A stretch of DNA of 64,000 nucleotides from Stenomitos frigidus ULC18 (GTDB lineage: Bacteria; Cyanobacteriota; Cyanobacteriia; Leptolyngbyales; Leptolyngbyaceae): positions 168,096 through 232,095 of the forward strand of contig NZ_PVWK01000084.1 in assembly GCF_003003795.1 (NCBI RefSeq), in the 5' to 3' direction. The notes below the pieces were generated by a model. It saw only the letters and a program-made list of their open reading frames with translations, was not told the DNA's origin and made no database searches. The position numbers and the translations under genes were made by a program. The first letter of the stretch is position 1, and every line of letters begins with the position of its first letter. This document shows, in pieces, positions 25,546 to 35,764 of this stretch.

Positions 25546-26844
25546 TTAGAGACTCGACAGTACCGCCTGAGCTGCCTCTAGCGTAAAGTCTATGTCCTCA
25601 TCCGTATGCGCCAGTGAGGTAAAACCTGCCTCAAACTGGGATGGCGCTAGATAAACACCACGCTCCAACATGCCACGGTGGAAGCGGCTGAACTTATTCA
25701 GGTCTGACAGTTTCGCATCTTCATAGTTGTGAACGGGACCCTCAGTGAAGAAAAAGCCAAACATACCGCTAATTTGTCCACCACAGACTGCGTGTCCAGC
25801 ATCCTTAGCAAGTTTCAAAAGCTCATTGGCGAGTCGTTTGGTAACGCGATCGAGCTGCTCATACGTGCCGGGTTGCCGCAGTAGCTCCAACGTTTTGATG
25901 CCAGCTGTCATAGCTAGGGGATTGCCCGACAGTGTGCCTGCTTGATACATGGGCCCGGCTGGGGCAACCATCGCCATGATGTCTCGTCGCCCGCCATAGG
26001 CACCGACTGGTAGCCCGCCACCGATAATCTTACCGAGAGTGGTCAGATCGGGAGTAATGCCAAATTTTTCCTGCGCGCCGCCGTAAGCAATGCGGAAGCC
26101 TGTCATGACTTCATCAAAAACCAGTAGCGCACCATGCTCACGGGTAATTTCCTGCAGACCTGGCAGAAAGCCTGCATCAGGTGGGATAAAGCCTGCATTG
26201 CCCACGATCGGCTCTAAAATGACTCCGGCAATCGTACCAGGATTGGCTTCGAACAAGGCTTTGACCGCTTCCAAATTATTGAAGGGAGCCGTTAGCGTGT
26301 TGTCGGTCGTCGATTTGGGCACGCCAGGAGAATCAGGTAAGCCGAGCGTTGCTACACCTGATCCCGCTTTGACCAGGAACATGTCCGCGTGACCGTGATA
26401 GCATCCCTCGAACTTGATGATTTTCTCCCGTCCGGTAAACGCACGCATCAAGCGCAGCACTGACATGCACGCTTCTGTTCCTGAGTTGACGAAGCGTACC
26501 ATCTCAATGCTCGGAACCGCATCAATCACCATTTCTGCAAGGACATTCTCTAGGCTAGAGGGTGCGCCAAAGCTGGTGCCTTTCTCTAGCGCCTCATGCA
26601 GAGCCTTGAGGACGTCGGGGTGAGCATGACCGCAGATCGCAGGCCCCCAGGTGCCGATATAGTCGATGTAGCGATTGCCGTCAACATCCCAGGCGTAGGC
26701 ACCCTTCACGTGGTCAAAGACGATCGGCTGCCCACCGACGGACTTAAAAGCACGTACAGGGGAGCTAACACCGCCAGGCATCAGCTTTTGAGCGGCGGCA
26801 AAAATTTCTTCTGATTTGGTCGTATTCAAGCTGCTGGTAATCAA
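25546..26844 (-). CDS. hemL: glutamate-1-semialdehyde 2,1-aminomutase
   Basis: Converts glutamate-1-semialdehyde to 5-aminolevulinate, the committed tetrapyrrole precursor. It is PLP-dependent and cytosolic. The PLP lysine is in [39 protein letters not shown] and [16 protein letters not shown] are also diagnostic. I take the start as the TTG at 26844 because AAGGAG lies six bases before it. The result is 432 residues, the usual length, beginning [19 protein letters not shown] at 26865 would place the SD inside the gene. It supplies the same pathway as the heme oxygenase at 11.4 kb. Confidence 0.95.
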   Translation of the reverse strand: MITSSLNTTKSEEIFAAAQKLMPGGVSSPVRAFKSVGGQPIVFDHVKGAYAWDVDGNRYIDYIGTWGPAICGHAHPDVLKALHEALEKGTSFGAPSSLENVLAEMVIDAVPSIEMVRFVNSGTEACMSVLRLMRAFTGREKIIKFEGCYHGHADMFLVKAGSGVATLGLPDSPGVPKSTTDNTLTAPFNNLEAVKALFEANPGTIAGVILEPIVGNAGFIPPDAGFLPGLQEITREHGALLVFDEVMTGFRIAYGGAQEKFGITPDLTTLGKIIGGGLPVGAYGGRRDIMAMVAPAGPMYQAGTLSGNPLAMTAGIKTLELLRQPGTYEQLDRVTKRLANELLKLAKDAGHAVCGGQISGMFGFFFTEGPVHNYEDAKLSDLNKFSRFHRGMLERGVYLAPSQFEAGFTSLAHTDEDIDFTLEAAQAVLSSL

Positions 26845-26975
26845 AATTGACTCCTTAACGTTCACTGGACTGGGTTTTTCACTTTAAGGAAAGGATCAGT
26901 CTAAAGAGGGTGTGCGCTTTTCCGTGGCGACTTATCATGCCATTATCCCATTTGCCACTGCACGGGCTAACGGTT

Positions 26976-27167
26976 ATGTCATATTTAACAAACCAAGATT
27001 TACCCATTGATGTGCGCGATCGTCTCTCGGAGACCTCGCAAAGCCTTTATCGGGTTGCTTTTAATTCCGCTATTCAATGGTACGGCGAGGAATCCAAAGC
27101 GCACAAGACTGCCTGGAATGCTGTTCGAAACCAAATGTTCAGTCTTAACAGTGCCATGCTGAGCTGA
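26976..27167 (+). CDS. ChaB-like small protein (63 aa)
   Basis: DLPIDVRDRLSETSQSLYRV, AFNSAIQWYGEESKAHKTAW and NAVRNQM match the ChaB family pattern (DLP...LP.HAQ.IY..AFN.A......AH..AW.AV). ChaB is a small helical protein named as a cation-transport regulator in E. coli; its real function is unclear. The ATG at 26976 gives the family's usual N-terminus; an upstream GTG at 26910 would add 22 unlike residues. It is easily missed because it is so short. The gene is convergent with hslO, with stop codons 10 bases apart. Confidence 0.8.
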   Translation: MSYLTNQDLPIDVRDRLSETSQSLYRVAFNSAIQWYGEESKAHKTAWNAVRNQMFSLNSAMLS

Positions 27168-27177
27168 GTCTTTGCCA

Positions 27178-28083
27178 TCAACCCTGCGACGGATTCGCTT
27201 GGCGATCGTCAATTAGTTGAGCTAGTGCTTCACTGCTGGCACGATAGACGTTACCGCAGAAATCACAGATTGCTTCTGCCCCATTGTCGCAATCGATCAT
27301 ATCTTGTAGTTCTGCGGTACTGAACAGGTTGAGTGCACCGAGGGCACGATCGAACGAACAGCGGCAGTGAAACCTCACAAGCTGTACTTCCGGCAAAATT
27401 TCTAGCCCCAGATCGCCCAACAGTTGTTCGAAGATAGCGGGCAGCGTCTTGCCTTCTTGCAATAAGGGTGTAAAGCCTGAGAGCGATGAAAGACGGGATT
27501 CTAGAAGTTCCACCAAGGCATCGTCGCTAGCAGCTTTGGGCAACACTTGAATCAGCAAGCCGCCAGCCGCTGTCACGCCATCGGCTTCAACAAACACTCC
27601 CAAGACGAGTGCGGACGGGGTTTGCTCTGATGTAACCAAATAATGCGTTAAATCGTCCCCAATCTCGCCAGATACCAGCTCTACAGTGCTGGAGTAGGGG
27701 TAGCCAGACCCGACATCCCTCACGACGTAAACAAAACCCTCCTGTCCGACTGCGCCACCAACATCCAGCTTTCCCTTCGCGTTAGGCGGCAGTTCTACTG
27801 TGGGTTTATCAACATAGCCGCGCACGGTGCCATCCAAACCAGCATCGATCAAAATGCCGCCTAAGGGCCCATTGCCCCGAATGCGAATATTGACCCTCGA
27901 TTCAGCCCGTTTCATGCTTGATACCAAGAGCAGTCCGGCTGTCATCGTGCGCCCTAACGCTGCTGTAGCCACATAGGAAAGGTTGTGTCGACGTCTAGCT
28001 TCTTCGACCAGACGCGTTGTAATCGCTCCCACTGCCCGGATACCACCCCCAGCTGCAGTTGCGCGAATGAGCTGATCAGCCAT
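27178..28083 (-). CDS. hslO: redox-regulated chaperone Hsp33
   Basis: Holding chaperone activated by oxidation in the cytosol. The 301-residue protein has the C-terminal zinc/redox switch CxC at FHCRCSFDRAL and CxxC at ICDFCGNVYRAS. The N-terminal domain shows ATAALGRTMTAGLLLVSSMK and RIRGNGPLGGILIDAG. Length and motif spacing are normal. ATG at 28083. Confidence 0.95.
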   Translation of the reverse strand: MADQLIRATAAGGGIRAVGAITTRLVEEARRRHNLSYVATAALGRTMTAGLLLVSSMKRAESRVNIRIRGNGPLGGILIDAGLDGTVRGYVDKPTVELPPNAKGKLDVGGAVGQEGFVYVVRDVGSGYPYSSTVELVSGEIGDDLTHYLVTSEQTPSALVLGVFVEADGVTAAGGLLIQVLPKAASDDALVELLESRLSSLSGFTPLLQEGKTLPAIFEQLLGDLGLEILPEVQLVRFHCRCSFDRALGALNLFSTAELQDMIDCDNGAEAICDFCGNVYRASSEALAQLIDDRQANPSQG

Positions 28084-28246
28084 GAAAATCCCTTACGTTT
28101 CTTAATAGTCTTCTCTATTTATTCTAAGACGCTAGAGGCTAGACGCTTGAAGAAGCCGTAGGAGCAAATAGGCAAATGCCATTTCCAGTCTCCTGCCTCT
28201 CACGTTTGGCATACTTAAGGAGTCTTCTTACGATCGCCTTTACCCA

Positions 28247-28624
28247 ATGCTTGGTATTTTTCAGCAGAGTAGCCTCCGAATTGAAGTCGCGGCTTCAGAG
28301 CAGGTTCTACGGCAGAGCTTGACTAACTCAGCCAAATTGCAGGAGTGGTTAGCGCCAGTGCGCTTGGATCGGGGGCTATCCGAGCAACTGCAGCCAGGGC
28401 TTACGTTTACTAGTTGGGTCGGACCGATCGCCATTCAGCAGTATGTTGATCAAGTGGAATCAAACAATTTACGGCTGCTGTTGAGCAAAGGCATCGATGG
28501 CTTTCATGAATGGTATTGGGGCGATGGTTGGGTACAATCTCGCTTAGAAGGGATTTCGCTCCTGCCGTTGAACCTGGCGCAAACTGGCAGTCTGCTAAGG
28601 CTCCGACAGTTTCTCTCGGAATGA
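28247..28624 (+). CDS. SRPBCC-like protein, conserved in cyanobacteria (125 aa)
   Basis: The pattern of an amphipathic start, an LTNSAKLQEWLAPVRLD helix, a beta-rich centre (FTSWVGPIAIQQYVDQVES) and a long C-terminal helix (LLPLNLAQTGSLLRLRQFL) suggests an SRPBCC/START-like helix-grip fold. I do not recognise a named subfamily. No membrane segment. The thioredoxin-like gene follows 57 bases downstream on the same strand and may be co-transcribed. Confidence 0.7.
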   Translation: MLGIFQQSSLRIEVAASEQVLRQSLTNSAKLQEWLAPVRLDRGLSEQLQPGLTFTSWVGPIAIQQYVDQVESNNLRLLLSKGIDGFHEWYWGDGWVQSRLEGISLLPLNLAQTGSLLRLRQFLSE

Positions 28625-28681
28625 GTCGGTTTGCCTAAACATTGAAGGTATGAGCAAGCATCAAGCTTTAAGGAACTGTTA

Positions 28682-29167
28682 ATGAAATTACTTCACGCTC
28701 TAGGCATCGCAGCTACGTTGGTCGGTACAGGGTTAGCATTGGCGATCGGTCTATCACGATCAGGCCCGATCCCCAGTGATCAAGTGGGCGCGAAAGAGCC
28801 TGAAACGGCGATCGCCCAAATGACCGCTACTCAAGCCAAAGCCACTGCACCTCCAGTCACAACGACATCCAGTGCGGCGGCGATTGCGCTAGCGAAGCAT
28901 CTCAAAAGTGTAGGGGCCAAAATGTACGGAGCCTACTGGTGCCCTCACTGCCATGAGCAACTCCAGCTGTTTGGACAAAAAGCCGTGACTCAACTTCCCT
29001 ACGTTGAATGCGCTGAAGACGGTAAAAATGCACGACCTGATCTCTGCAAAGCAGCAAAGATTGAAGGCTATCCTACGTGGAAAATTAAGGGCAAGACCTA
29101 TGAGGGAGCCCAGGAGCTGACCGATCTAGCAAACGCCTCCACCTACAAGGGCTCGCGCAATTTCTAA
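28682..29167 (+). CDS. membrane-anchored thioredoxin-like protein with CPHC motif
   Basis: The 161-residue protein has an N-terminal signal anchor (about residues 5-25). A Ala/Thr-rich linker follows, then a thioredoxin-fold domain with active site YWCPHCHEQLQ, the cis-Pro region IEGYPTWKIKGKTYEGAQEL and a conserved second cysteine pair (VECAEDG and PDLCKAAKI). This is the domain found fused to VKOR in cyanobacterial LTO1-type proteins, here on its own. It probably works in oxidative protein folding in the lumen or periplasm. The partner VKOR is not in the window. The last residues (ASTYKGSRNF) are typical of the family. Confidence 0.87.
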   Translation: MKLLHALGIAATLVGTGLALAIGLSRSGPIPSDQVGAKEPETAIAQMTATQAKATAPPVTTTSSAAAIALAKHLKSVGAKMYGAYWCPHCHEQLQLFGQKAVTQLPYVECAEDGKNARPDLCKAAKIEGYPTWKIKGKTYEGAQELTDLANASTYKGSRNF

Positions 29168-29200
29168 AGGCTCTACCAATAATCTTGCCTGCCTAGAGGT

Positions 29201-30514
29201 CTAGGCCTCTGGATTGAGATTGCCCCGCACGCGGAGTCGAACCGAATCAGCATGAGAATGCAGCCCTTCGGCTTTTGCTAGAACATCGATCGCGCCTGCC
29301 ACTTTTTGTAAAGCAGCCTGGGAATATTGCACCAGGCTTGAATGCTTCATAAAGGTTTCCACGCTCAGGGCTGACGCATAGCGTGCAGAACCAGAGGTTG
29401 GCAGCGTGTGGTTGGGCCCTGCCAAATAGTCTCCCACTGCTTCAGGGGTAGAACAGCCCAGAAAAATAGCTCCGGCGTGACGAATCCGGTCCAGTAGACC
29501 CCAGGGATCAGCGATTTCTAACTCCAGATGTTCAGGGGCAAATTCGTTGGACAGGTCAGCCGCATCAGCAAGCGATTCCACGACGACAACCAGACCGTAG
29601 TGCGCGATCGCCTTTTCGGTTAACAGCCGACGAGGATGGTCAATTAACTGACGTTCAACCTCATCAACGACCTTGCGTGCCAGCACCGAATCGTCCGTCA
29701 GCAGAATTGCGGCTGCCATTTGGTCGTGTTCTGCCTGTGCCAACATGTCCGCTGCCACGTGAGCGGGGTTCGCCACTTTGTCGGCAATAATCAACACTTC
29801 TGATGGACCCGCCAGGGAATCAATACCGACGGTGCCATAAACCAGCTTCTTTGCCAACGTGACGTAGATGTTGCCAGGTCCAGTAATCACATCCACTTTA
29901 GGAATGGTTTCTGTTCCGTAGGCAAGCGCTGCGATCGCCTGTGCCCCGCCAACCCGGTAGATTTCCTCGACGCCGGCTTCTTGCGCGGCTACCAGCACTG
30001 CTGGGTGAATCGTTTTCTCAGCACCCGGCGGCGTCACCATGACGATCCGAGGGACGTTGGCTACCTTTGCAGGCACGGCATTCATGAGTACAGTGCTGGG
30101 ATAGGCAGCCTGCCCACCCGGCACATACAAGCCAGCGCAGTCAACAGGCGTGTAGCGCTTACCCAGCACCACATCGTCTTCGGCAAACTGCACCCAGCTC
30201 TTGGGCATACGCTGACGGTGGAACGCTTCGATCTGCCGACAGGCAAGCCTAATAGCATCCAACAGCTCCTTAGAGACCTGCTGATACGCCGCATCTAGCT
30301 CGGAACCGCTGACACGCAAATCTTCAGCTTTGAACGTTAGCCGATCAAATTCGGCAGTGTAATGCAGGACGGCTCGGTCTCCCTGTCGCTTCACAGCCTG
30401 AAGCACTTCCCGTACCGTCGCCTCTTTGTGAACGACCTGATCATCGTGAATGCGATCGCAAATCCGTCGCAATTCGGTTCGTGCCTCAGCCCGCTGAGTG
30501 ATGATTCGCAGCAT
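29201..30514 (-). CDS. hisD: histidinol dehydrogenase
   Basis: Catalyses the last two steps of histidine synthesis (histidinol to histidine) with NAD and zinc. The 437-residue protein shows GLYVPGGQAAYPSTVLMNA, VDVITGPGNIYVTLAKK, GIDSLAGPSEVLIIAD and the catalytic FAPEHLELEI (zinc/His region). GDYLAGPNHTLPTSGSARY is also diagnostic. Stands alone, as his genes usually do in cyanobacteria. ATG at 30514. Confidence 0.97.
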   Translation of the reverse strand: MLRIITQRAEARTELRRICDRIHDDQVVHKEATVREVLQAVKRQGDRAVLHYTAEFDRLTFKAEDLRVSGSELDAAYQQVSKELLDAIRLACRQIEAFHRQRMPKSWVQFAEDDVVLGKRYTPVDCAGLYVPGGQAAYPSTVLMNAVPAKVANVPRIVMVTPPGAEKTIHPAVLVAAQEAGVEEIYRVGGAQAIAALAYGTETIPKVDVITGPGNIYVTLAKKLVYGTVGIDSLAGPSEVLIIADKVANPAHVAADMLAQAEHDQMAAAILLTDDSVLARKVVDEVERQLIDHPRRLLTEKAIAHYGLVVVVESLADAADLSNEFAPEHLELEIADPWGLLDRIRHAGAIFLGCSTPEAVGDYLAGPNHTLPTSGSARYASALSVETFMKHSSLVQYSQAALQKVAGAIDVLAKAEGLHSHADSVRLRVRGNLNPEA

Positions 30515-30734
30515 GGAGTAGGAATGCCAGTCTTAAGAGATTGCCTAGTGAGAACAGAAGTCAATCAGCATCGCGGAAACCGTGGATAGCGGATGCATCT
30601 GTAATCGCTACTCTAGCTTAACCTGGATTTTTTGGGGATCGCGTTATCATTAAGAGGAGATGCTATAGTTATTTGTCTAGCGTCTAGCACGTTCGTTCAA
30701 GTCATATCCAATAGAAGAGTTCTCGGGATTTACT

Positions 30735-31037
30735 GTGGCTAATATTAAGTCTGCCATTAAGCGCGTTGAAATTGCCGAACGCAATCGGCTACGGAATAAA
30801 AGCTACAAGTCAGCGGTTAAAACACTGACTAAGAAGTATCTTGCTGTGGTAAGCAAGTACGCGGCAAGCCCCAGCTCTGAGCTAGAGCAAGAAGTTCAGA
30901 AAAGTCAGGCTGCGGCGTATAGCAAGATTGATAAAGCGATCAAGCGGGGTGCACTGCATCCAAATACTGGCGCACGCAAGAAGTCGCTCATAGCGCGGGC
31001 GTTGAAGAAACATGAAGCACCCCAGTCAGTGTCTTGA
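30735..31037 (+). CDS. rpsT: 30S ribosomal protein S20
   Basis: Primary binding protein of the 16S rRNA 5' domain, 100 residues, very basic. The N-terminus [18 protein letters not shown] is diagnostic, as is [20 protein letters not shown]. It starts with GTG at 30735; the residue pattern leaves no alternative. It is followed by a good terminator and then tatD and the rpo genes, an order widespread in cyanobacteria. Confidence 0.97.
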   Translation: MANIKSAIKRVEIAERNRLRNKSYKSAVKTLTKKYLAVVSKYAASPSSELEQEVQKSQAAAYSKIDKAIKRGALHPNTGARKKSLIARALKKHEAPQSVS

Positions 31038-31068
31038 AGATTAGATTTCGGGTTTCAGGTGTTGATTG

Positions 31069-31099
31069 ACAGCTAAGTAGTCTTGTTTAGCTGTTTTTT
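31069..31099 (+). terminator. Rho-independent terminator after rpsT
   Basis: ACAGCTAA (31069-31076) pairs with TTAGCTGT (31087-31094) and is followed by a T run to 31099. It separates rpsT from tatD. Confidence 0.8.
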
Positions 31100-31129
31100 G
31101 CCCGGCCGTTAGCCCTAATTTTTACGCTC

Positions 31130-31957
31130 ATGACGCTAATTGATACTCATGTCCATATCAATTTCGACTCGTTTCAGTCAGACATTGATGCGGTTGCATC
31201 TCGTTGGCGTGAAGCTGGTGTCGTACGTCTGGTTCATTCTTGTGTTGAGCCCTCGGAGTTCCCAGTAATCCAAGCCTTGGCAGATCGCTTTCCAGAGCTT
31301 TTCTTTGCTGTGGGCTTGCATCCACTTGATGTCGAAGAAAAGTGGCTATTTACGTCTGCCGACGAGATTTCAGCTCTTGCTCAGTCTGATGCGCGAGTCG
31401 TTGCGATCGGTGAGATGGGATTGGACTTCTTTAAGGCAAGCAATTACGAGCAGCAGCAACAAGCTTTTGAAGCGCAGCTTTTGATTGCTCGGCAGCTAGA
31501 TCTTCCAGTGATTATCCACTGCCGTGACGCTGCCGAGCCGATGGCAAGCAGTCTGCAACGCTTTTGGTGTCAGCATGGTTCTGTAAGTGGTGTCATGCAC
31601 TGCTGGGGGGGGACTCCAGAAGAAACCCAATGGTTCCTCGATTTGGGCTTTTTGATTAGCTTTAGCGGGACGGTGACGTTTCCAAAGGCGACTCAAATTC
31701 ATGAGTCGGCAAAAATGGTGCCGAGCGATCGCTTGCTCATTGAGACTGATTGCCCTTTTTTGGCACCTGTGCCTAAACGCGGTAAGCGAAACGAGCCTGC
31801 TTACGTACAATACGTGGCCGAGCAAGTTGCCCAGTTGCGACAAATATCATTGGATGAGCTCGCGGTGCGAACCACCCAAAATGCTTGTAATCTGTTTCGT
31901 TTACCGAAGCCTGACCTTTCCCCTTCTGTAAGCCAGGTGCCCTTGTCGCTGTGTTGA
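31130..31957 (+). CDS. tatD: TatD family metal-dependent DNase
   Basis: TIM-barrel hydrolase of 275 residues with the metal-binding HxH in DTHVHINFD and the sequence [12 protein letters not shown] (Glu ligand). Further ligands lie in [17 protein letters not shown] and [12 protein letters not shown]. TatD proteins are 3'-5' exonucleases or deacylase-like hydrolases acting in DNA repair or RNA quality control. The last about 20 residues ([12 protein letters not shown]) are unlike other members. It lies upstream of rpoB, as in many cyanobacteria. Confidence 0.94.
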   Translation: MTLIDTHVHINFDSFQSDIDAVASRWREAGVVRLVHSCVEPSEFPVIQALADRFPELFFAVGLHPLDVEEKWLFTSADEISALAQSDARVVAIGEMGLDFFKASNYEQQQQAFEAQLLIARQLDLPVIIHCRDAAEPMASSLQRFWCQHGSVSGVMHCWGGTPEETQWFLDLGFLISFSGTVTFPKATQIHESAKMVPSDRLLIETDCPFLAPVPKRGKRNEPAYVQYVAEQVAQLRQISLDELAVRTTQNACNLFRLPKPDLSPSVSQVPLSLC

Positions 31958-32242
31958 TAGAGAGAATCGTCCGTGGCACTGTTGACTGAGTTGCCAATTT
32001 TTGCTATTGATTAGCCCACAAAGTGAGTTTCTCTGCGCCATAATGAATGAAGGCTTGTATATTGAATGACTAATTGCTTTGATCGATCGCGCTTTCCGCT
32101 ACTGGAGTAATTGTGTTTGAGCGGATGCGCCATTACAGCTTGTTTGATGCGTTCACTGAACGATGCACGATTCGCGTTTATCAATCATCTATGGGAGACT
32201 GCCCTGAACTGTCAACCGCCGATTTAACTGAATAATTTGACT

Positions 32243-32266
32243 CTTGGGTTCTTGGTGGAACCCAGG
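32243..32266 (+). terminator. hairpin CTTGGGTTC/GAACCCAGG before the rpoB promoter
   Basis: Nine-bp stem (one G-U pair) with a six-base loop, followed by CATTTTG. It could end tatD transcription or insulate the rpoB promoter that starts ten bases downstream. Confidence 0.5.
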
Positions 32267-32275
32267 CATTTTGTA

Positions 32276-32304
32276 TTGACGTTTTTGTACAAACCACGTA
32301 AAAT
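32276..32304 (+). promoter_or_regulatory. near-consensus sigma-70 promoter of the rpoB-rpoC1-rpoC2 operon
   Basis: TTGACG (32276-32281), a 17-base spacer and TAAAAT (32299-32304) differ from the consensus at one position in each box. The -10 ends 39 bases before the rpoB ATG. A GAGGAGA ribosome site (32334-32340) decides that ATG. Confidence 0.8.
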
Positions 32305-32343
32305 CTGGGATTCGCGCTGGGCGTGACCCCTTTGAGGAGACGC

Positions 32344-35300
32344 ATGACTGAGCAGATTTATACCCCCCCCGCCTTTACGTTACCAGACCTAGTTGAAATT
32401 CAGCGGGCAAGCTTCCGTTGGTTTCTTGAAGAAGGTCTGATCGAAGAGCTCGATAGCTTCTCCCCGATTACCGACTATACGGGCAAGCTGGAGCTGCACT
32501 TCTTGGGCAAAGACTATAAGTTAAAGCGCCCCAAATATGATGTTGACGAAGCAAAGCGGCGGGACAGTACCTATGCCGTTCAAATGTATGTTCCTACTCG
32601 TCTGATCAACAAAGAGACGGGCGAAATTAAGGAGCAAGAAGTTTTTATTGGTGATTTGCCCTTAATGACCGATCGTGGCACGTTCATCATTAACGGTGCT
32701 GAGCGCGTCATCGTAAACCAGATCGTGCGTAGCCCCGGTGTTTATTACAAGTCAGAAACGGACAAGAACGGTCGCCGCACCTACAACGCCAGCTTAATTC
32801 CTAATCGGGGTGCCTGGCTTAAGTTTGAAACCGATAAGAACGACCTGGTTTGGGTTCGGATTGACAAGACGCGTAAACTGTCGGCCCAAGTCTTGCTGAA
32901 AGCGCTCGGTCTGAGCGATGGCGAAATTTTCGATGCGCTGCGCCACCCTGAATACTTTCAGAAGACGATCGAGAAAGAAGGACAGTTCGGCGAAGAAGAA
33001 GCGCTGATGGAGCTGTACCGCAAGCTGCGTCCTGGTGAGCCGCCAACGGTTTCTGGTGGGCAGCAGCTACTTGATTCTCGCTTTTTTGATCCAAAGCGCT
33101 ATGACTTGGGTAAAGTCGGTCGTTATAAGCTCAATAAGAAGCTGCGGCTGAACGTACCAGAACCCACTCGTGTATTGACAGCGCAAGATATTCTGGCGGC
33201 GATCGACTACTTGATCAACCTGGAATTTGACATCGGCAGCATCGATGACATTGACCATTTGGGTAACCGTCGCGTGCGATCAGTTGGCGAACTGCTGCAA
33301 AACCAGGTGCGGGTTGGTCTTAACCGATTGGAGCGCATTATCCGTGAGCGGATGACGGTGTCGGATGCGGAGTCCCTGACCCCCGCGTCGTTGGTCAACC
33401 CGAAGCCTCTGGTCGCAGCCATCAAGGAATTTTTTGGTTCCTCTCAGCTCTCTCAGTTCATGGATCAAACGAATCCATTGGCAGAGCTAACCCACAAGCG
33501 GCGTCTCAGCGCTCTTGGTCCGGGTGGTCTGACACGAGAACGTGCTGGCTTCGCGGTACGGGATATTCACCCCTCTCACTATGGTCGTATCTGTCCGATC
33601 GAAACGCCAGAAGGACCAAACGCAGGACTGATTGGTTCTCTCGCAACCCATGCGCGGGTAAATGCCTATGGCTTCATTGAAACACCGTTCTATCCAGTTG
33701 AAGCGGGGCGTGTCGTTAAAGATCGTCCTCCTGTTTACATGACGGCTGATGAAGAAGATGATCTACGCGTTGCAGCTGGCGACGTCACGATGGACGAAGC
33801 GGGCAATATTCTCGGCGAAACAGTGCCTGTGCGCTATCGACAAGAGTTCACCACCACAACGCGGGAAGAGGTAGATTATGTCGCTGTTTCACCCGTGCAG
33901 ATTATTTCTGTGGCGACATCGTTAATTCCGTTCTTGGAGCACGACGATGCGAACCGAGCGCTAATGGGTTCGAACATGCAACGTCAAGCGGTGCCACTCT
34001 TGCGCCCTGAGCGTCCTTTAGTTGGCACTGGCTTGGAAGCGCAAGCAGCACGCGACTCTGGGATGGTCATTGTGAGTCGTACTGATGGTGAAGTGACCTA
34101 TGTGTCCGCTGATCGGCTACAGGTACGCAATCCTGAAGGGCGCGAAATTGAGTACCAGTTACAGAAGTATCAGCGTTCTAACCAGGATACTTGCTTAAAT
34201 CAGCGTCCGATCGTGTTCGTTGGCGACAAAGTGGTGACTGGTCAGGTGCTGGCTGATGGCTCTGCAACTGAGAAAGGTGAGTTGGCACTGGGTCAAAACA
34301 TCCTGGTTGCCTACATGCCATGGGAAGGCTACAACTACGAGGATGCCATCCTGATCTGCGAACGCCTGGTTTCCAACGATACCTACACCTCGATCCACAT
34401 TGAAAAATTTGAGATTGAGGCACGCCAAACCAAGCTCGGCCCCGAAGAAATTACCCGTGAAATTCCGAACGTCGGTGAAGATTCTCTACGCCAGTTGGAC
34501 GAGACGGGCATCATTCGCATCGGTGCCTGGGTGGAAGCGGGTGATATCCTGGTCGGTAAAGTGACACCCAAGGGTGAATCTGACCAACCGCCTGAAGAAA
34601 AGTTGCTGCGTGCCATCTTTGGCGAAAAAGCGAGAGATGTGCGCGATAACTCCTTGCGTGTGCCTAACGGTGAGAAAGGTCGAGTCGTAGACGTGCGTGT
34701 GTTCACCCGCGAACAAGGAGATGAACTGCCGCCTGGAGCGAACATGGTGGTACGGGTCTACGTCGCGCAGAAGCGCAAGATTCAGGTTGGGGATAAGATG
34801 GCGGGTCGCCACGGAAACAAGGGTATTATTTCCCGCATCCTGCCGACTGAAGACATGCCTTACTTGCCGGATGGCACTCCTGTAGATATTGTGCTGAATC
34901 CTCTGGGTGTACCGTCCCGGATGAATGTAGGCCAGGTCTACGAGTGCTTGCTGGGCTGGGCTGGGGAGAATCTGGATGTGCGATTCAAAGTCGTGCCGTT
35001 TGATGAAATGCACGGGGAAGAAAAGTCGCGCGAGACGGTTCACGGCAAGCTGAATGAAGCCAGCGAGATTCTGGCAAAGGACTGGCTCTTTGACCCAGAC
35101 AATGCGGGCAAAACGCTGGTCTATGACGGGCGTACGGGTGAGGCGTTCGATCGCCCCATCACCGTTGGCAAAGCCTACATGCTGAAGCTCGTTCACCTGG
35201 TGGATGACAAGATTCACGCTCGTTCGACTGGCCCGTACTCACTGGTGACCCAGCAGCCGTTGGGTGGTAAGGCGCAGCAAGGTGGTCAGCGCTTTGGTGA

Positions 35301-35643
35301 AATGGAAGTGTGGGCACTAGAAGCGTTTGGTGCCGCTTATACGCTGCAAGAGTTGCTGACTGTGAAGTCGGATGATATGCAGGGACGTAATGAAGCGTTG
35401 AATGCGATCGTCAAAGGTAAAGCAATTCCCCGACCGGGAACACCAGAATCCTTCAAAGTGCTGATGCGAGAGCTGCAGTCTCTCTGCTTAGACGTTGCGG
35501 TGCACAAACTCGACACTAGAGAAGATGGCACCAGTCGCGATAGTGAGGTCGACTTGATGGCAGATGTTAGCAGCCGTCGTGCACCCTCCCGACCAACCTA
35601 TGAGTCTATTTCGCGCGATGAGATCGACGAAAGTGACGAATAA
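32344..35643 (+). CDS. rpoB: RNA polymerase subunit beta
   Basis: Catalytic subunit of RNA polymerase, 1099 residues. Diagnostic blocks are [40 protein letters not shown] (rifampicin region), [35 protein letters not shown] and [20 protein letters not shown]. The ATG at 32344 is preceded by GAGGAGA at correct distance; a GTG at 32323 in frame would put the ribosome site inside the gene. The length is normal for cyanobacteria, which lack some proteobacterial insertions. Confidence 0.98.
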   Translation: MTEQIYTPPAFTLPDLVEIQRASFRWFLEEGLIEELDSFSPITDYTGKLELHFLGKDYKLKRPKYDVDEAKRRDSTYAVQMYVPTRLINKETGEIKEQEVFIGDLPLMTDRGTFIINGAERVIVNQIVRSPGVYYKSETDKNGRRTYNASLIPNRGAWLKFETDKNDLVWVRIDKTRKLSAQVLLKALGLSDGEIFDALRHPEYFQKTIEKEGQFGEEEALMELYRKLRPGEPPTVSGGQQLLDSRFFDPKRYDLGKVGRYKLNKKLRLNVPEPTRVLTAQDILAAIDYLINLEFDIGSIDDIDHLGNRRVRSVGELLQNQVRVGLNRLERIIRERMTVSDAESLTPASLVNPKPLVAAIKEFFGSSQLSQFMDQTNPLAELTHKRRLSALGPGGLTRERAGFAVRDIHPSHYGRICPIETPEGPNAGLIGSLATHARVNAYGFIETPFYPVEAGRVVKDRPPVYMTADEEDDLRVAAGDVTMDEAGNILGETVPVRYRQEFTTTTREEVDYVAVSPVQIISVATSLIPFLEHDDANRALMGSNMQRQAVPLLRPERPLVGTGLEAQAARDSGMVIVSRTDGEVTYVSADRLQVRNPEGREIEYQLQKYQRSNQDTCLNQRPIVFVGDKVVTGQVLADGSATEKGELALGQNILVAYMPWEGYNYEDAILICERLVSNDTYTSIHIEKFEIEARQTKLGPEEITREIPNVGEDSLRQLDETGIIRIGAWVEAGDILVGKVTPKGESDQPPEEKLLRAIFGEKARDVRDNSLRVPNGEKGRVVDVRVFTREQGDELPPGANMVVRVYVAQKRKIQVGDKMAGRHGNKGIISRILPTEDMPYLPDGTPVDIVLNPLGVPSRMNVGQVYECLLGWAGENLDVRFKVVPFDEMHGEEKSRETVHGKLNEASEILAKDWLFDPDNAGKTLVYDGRTGEAFDRPITVGKAYMLKLVHLVDDKIHARSTGPYSLVTQQPLGGKAQQGGQRFGEMEVWALEAFGAAYTLQELLTVKSDDMQGRNEALNAIVKGKAIPRPGTPESFKVLMRELQSLCLDVAVHKLDTREDGTSRDSEVDLMADVSSRRAPSRPTYESISRDEIDESDE

Positions 35644-35660
35644 CTAGGGTGTCAGGTATT

Positions 35661-35707
35661 GGGTTTCCAGAATGGGAGGACGGACTATTCTCCCATTCTG
35701 GAAACTC
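35661..35707 (+). promoter_or_regulatory. strong intergenic hairpin between rpoB and rpoC1
   Basis: GTTTCCAGAATGGGAG (35663-35678) is the perfect complement of CTCCCATTCTGGAAAC (35690-35705). With flanking pairs the stem reaches 18 bp around an 11-base loop. No T run follows (TCAAACTTCTCTC), so it is not a full terminator. An attenuator, a processing site or a transcript stabiliser inside the operon would fit. Confidence 0.7.
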
Positions 35708-35764
35708 AAACTTCTCTCTTAATGCATGAAATCTTTGTCGCCACAGTAAAGAAGGAAAGACACG

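Larger units (their letters stand above)
31958..32343 (+). other. intergenic leader region upstream of rpoB
   Basis: About 390 bases without a gene. It holds the hairpin at 32243-32266 and the strong promoter at 32276-32304. The upstream 280 bases show no clear structure beyond a CGATCGATCGCG palindrome near 32082. Confidence 0.6.

Noticed and set aside
32323..32343. Upstream GTG start for rpoB
   Set aside because: It would place the GAGGAGA ribosome site inside the gene and add seven residues not found in RpoB. The ATG at 32344 fits.
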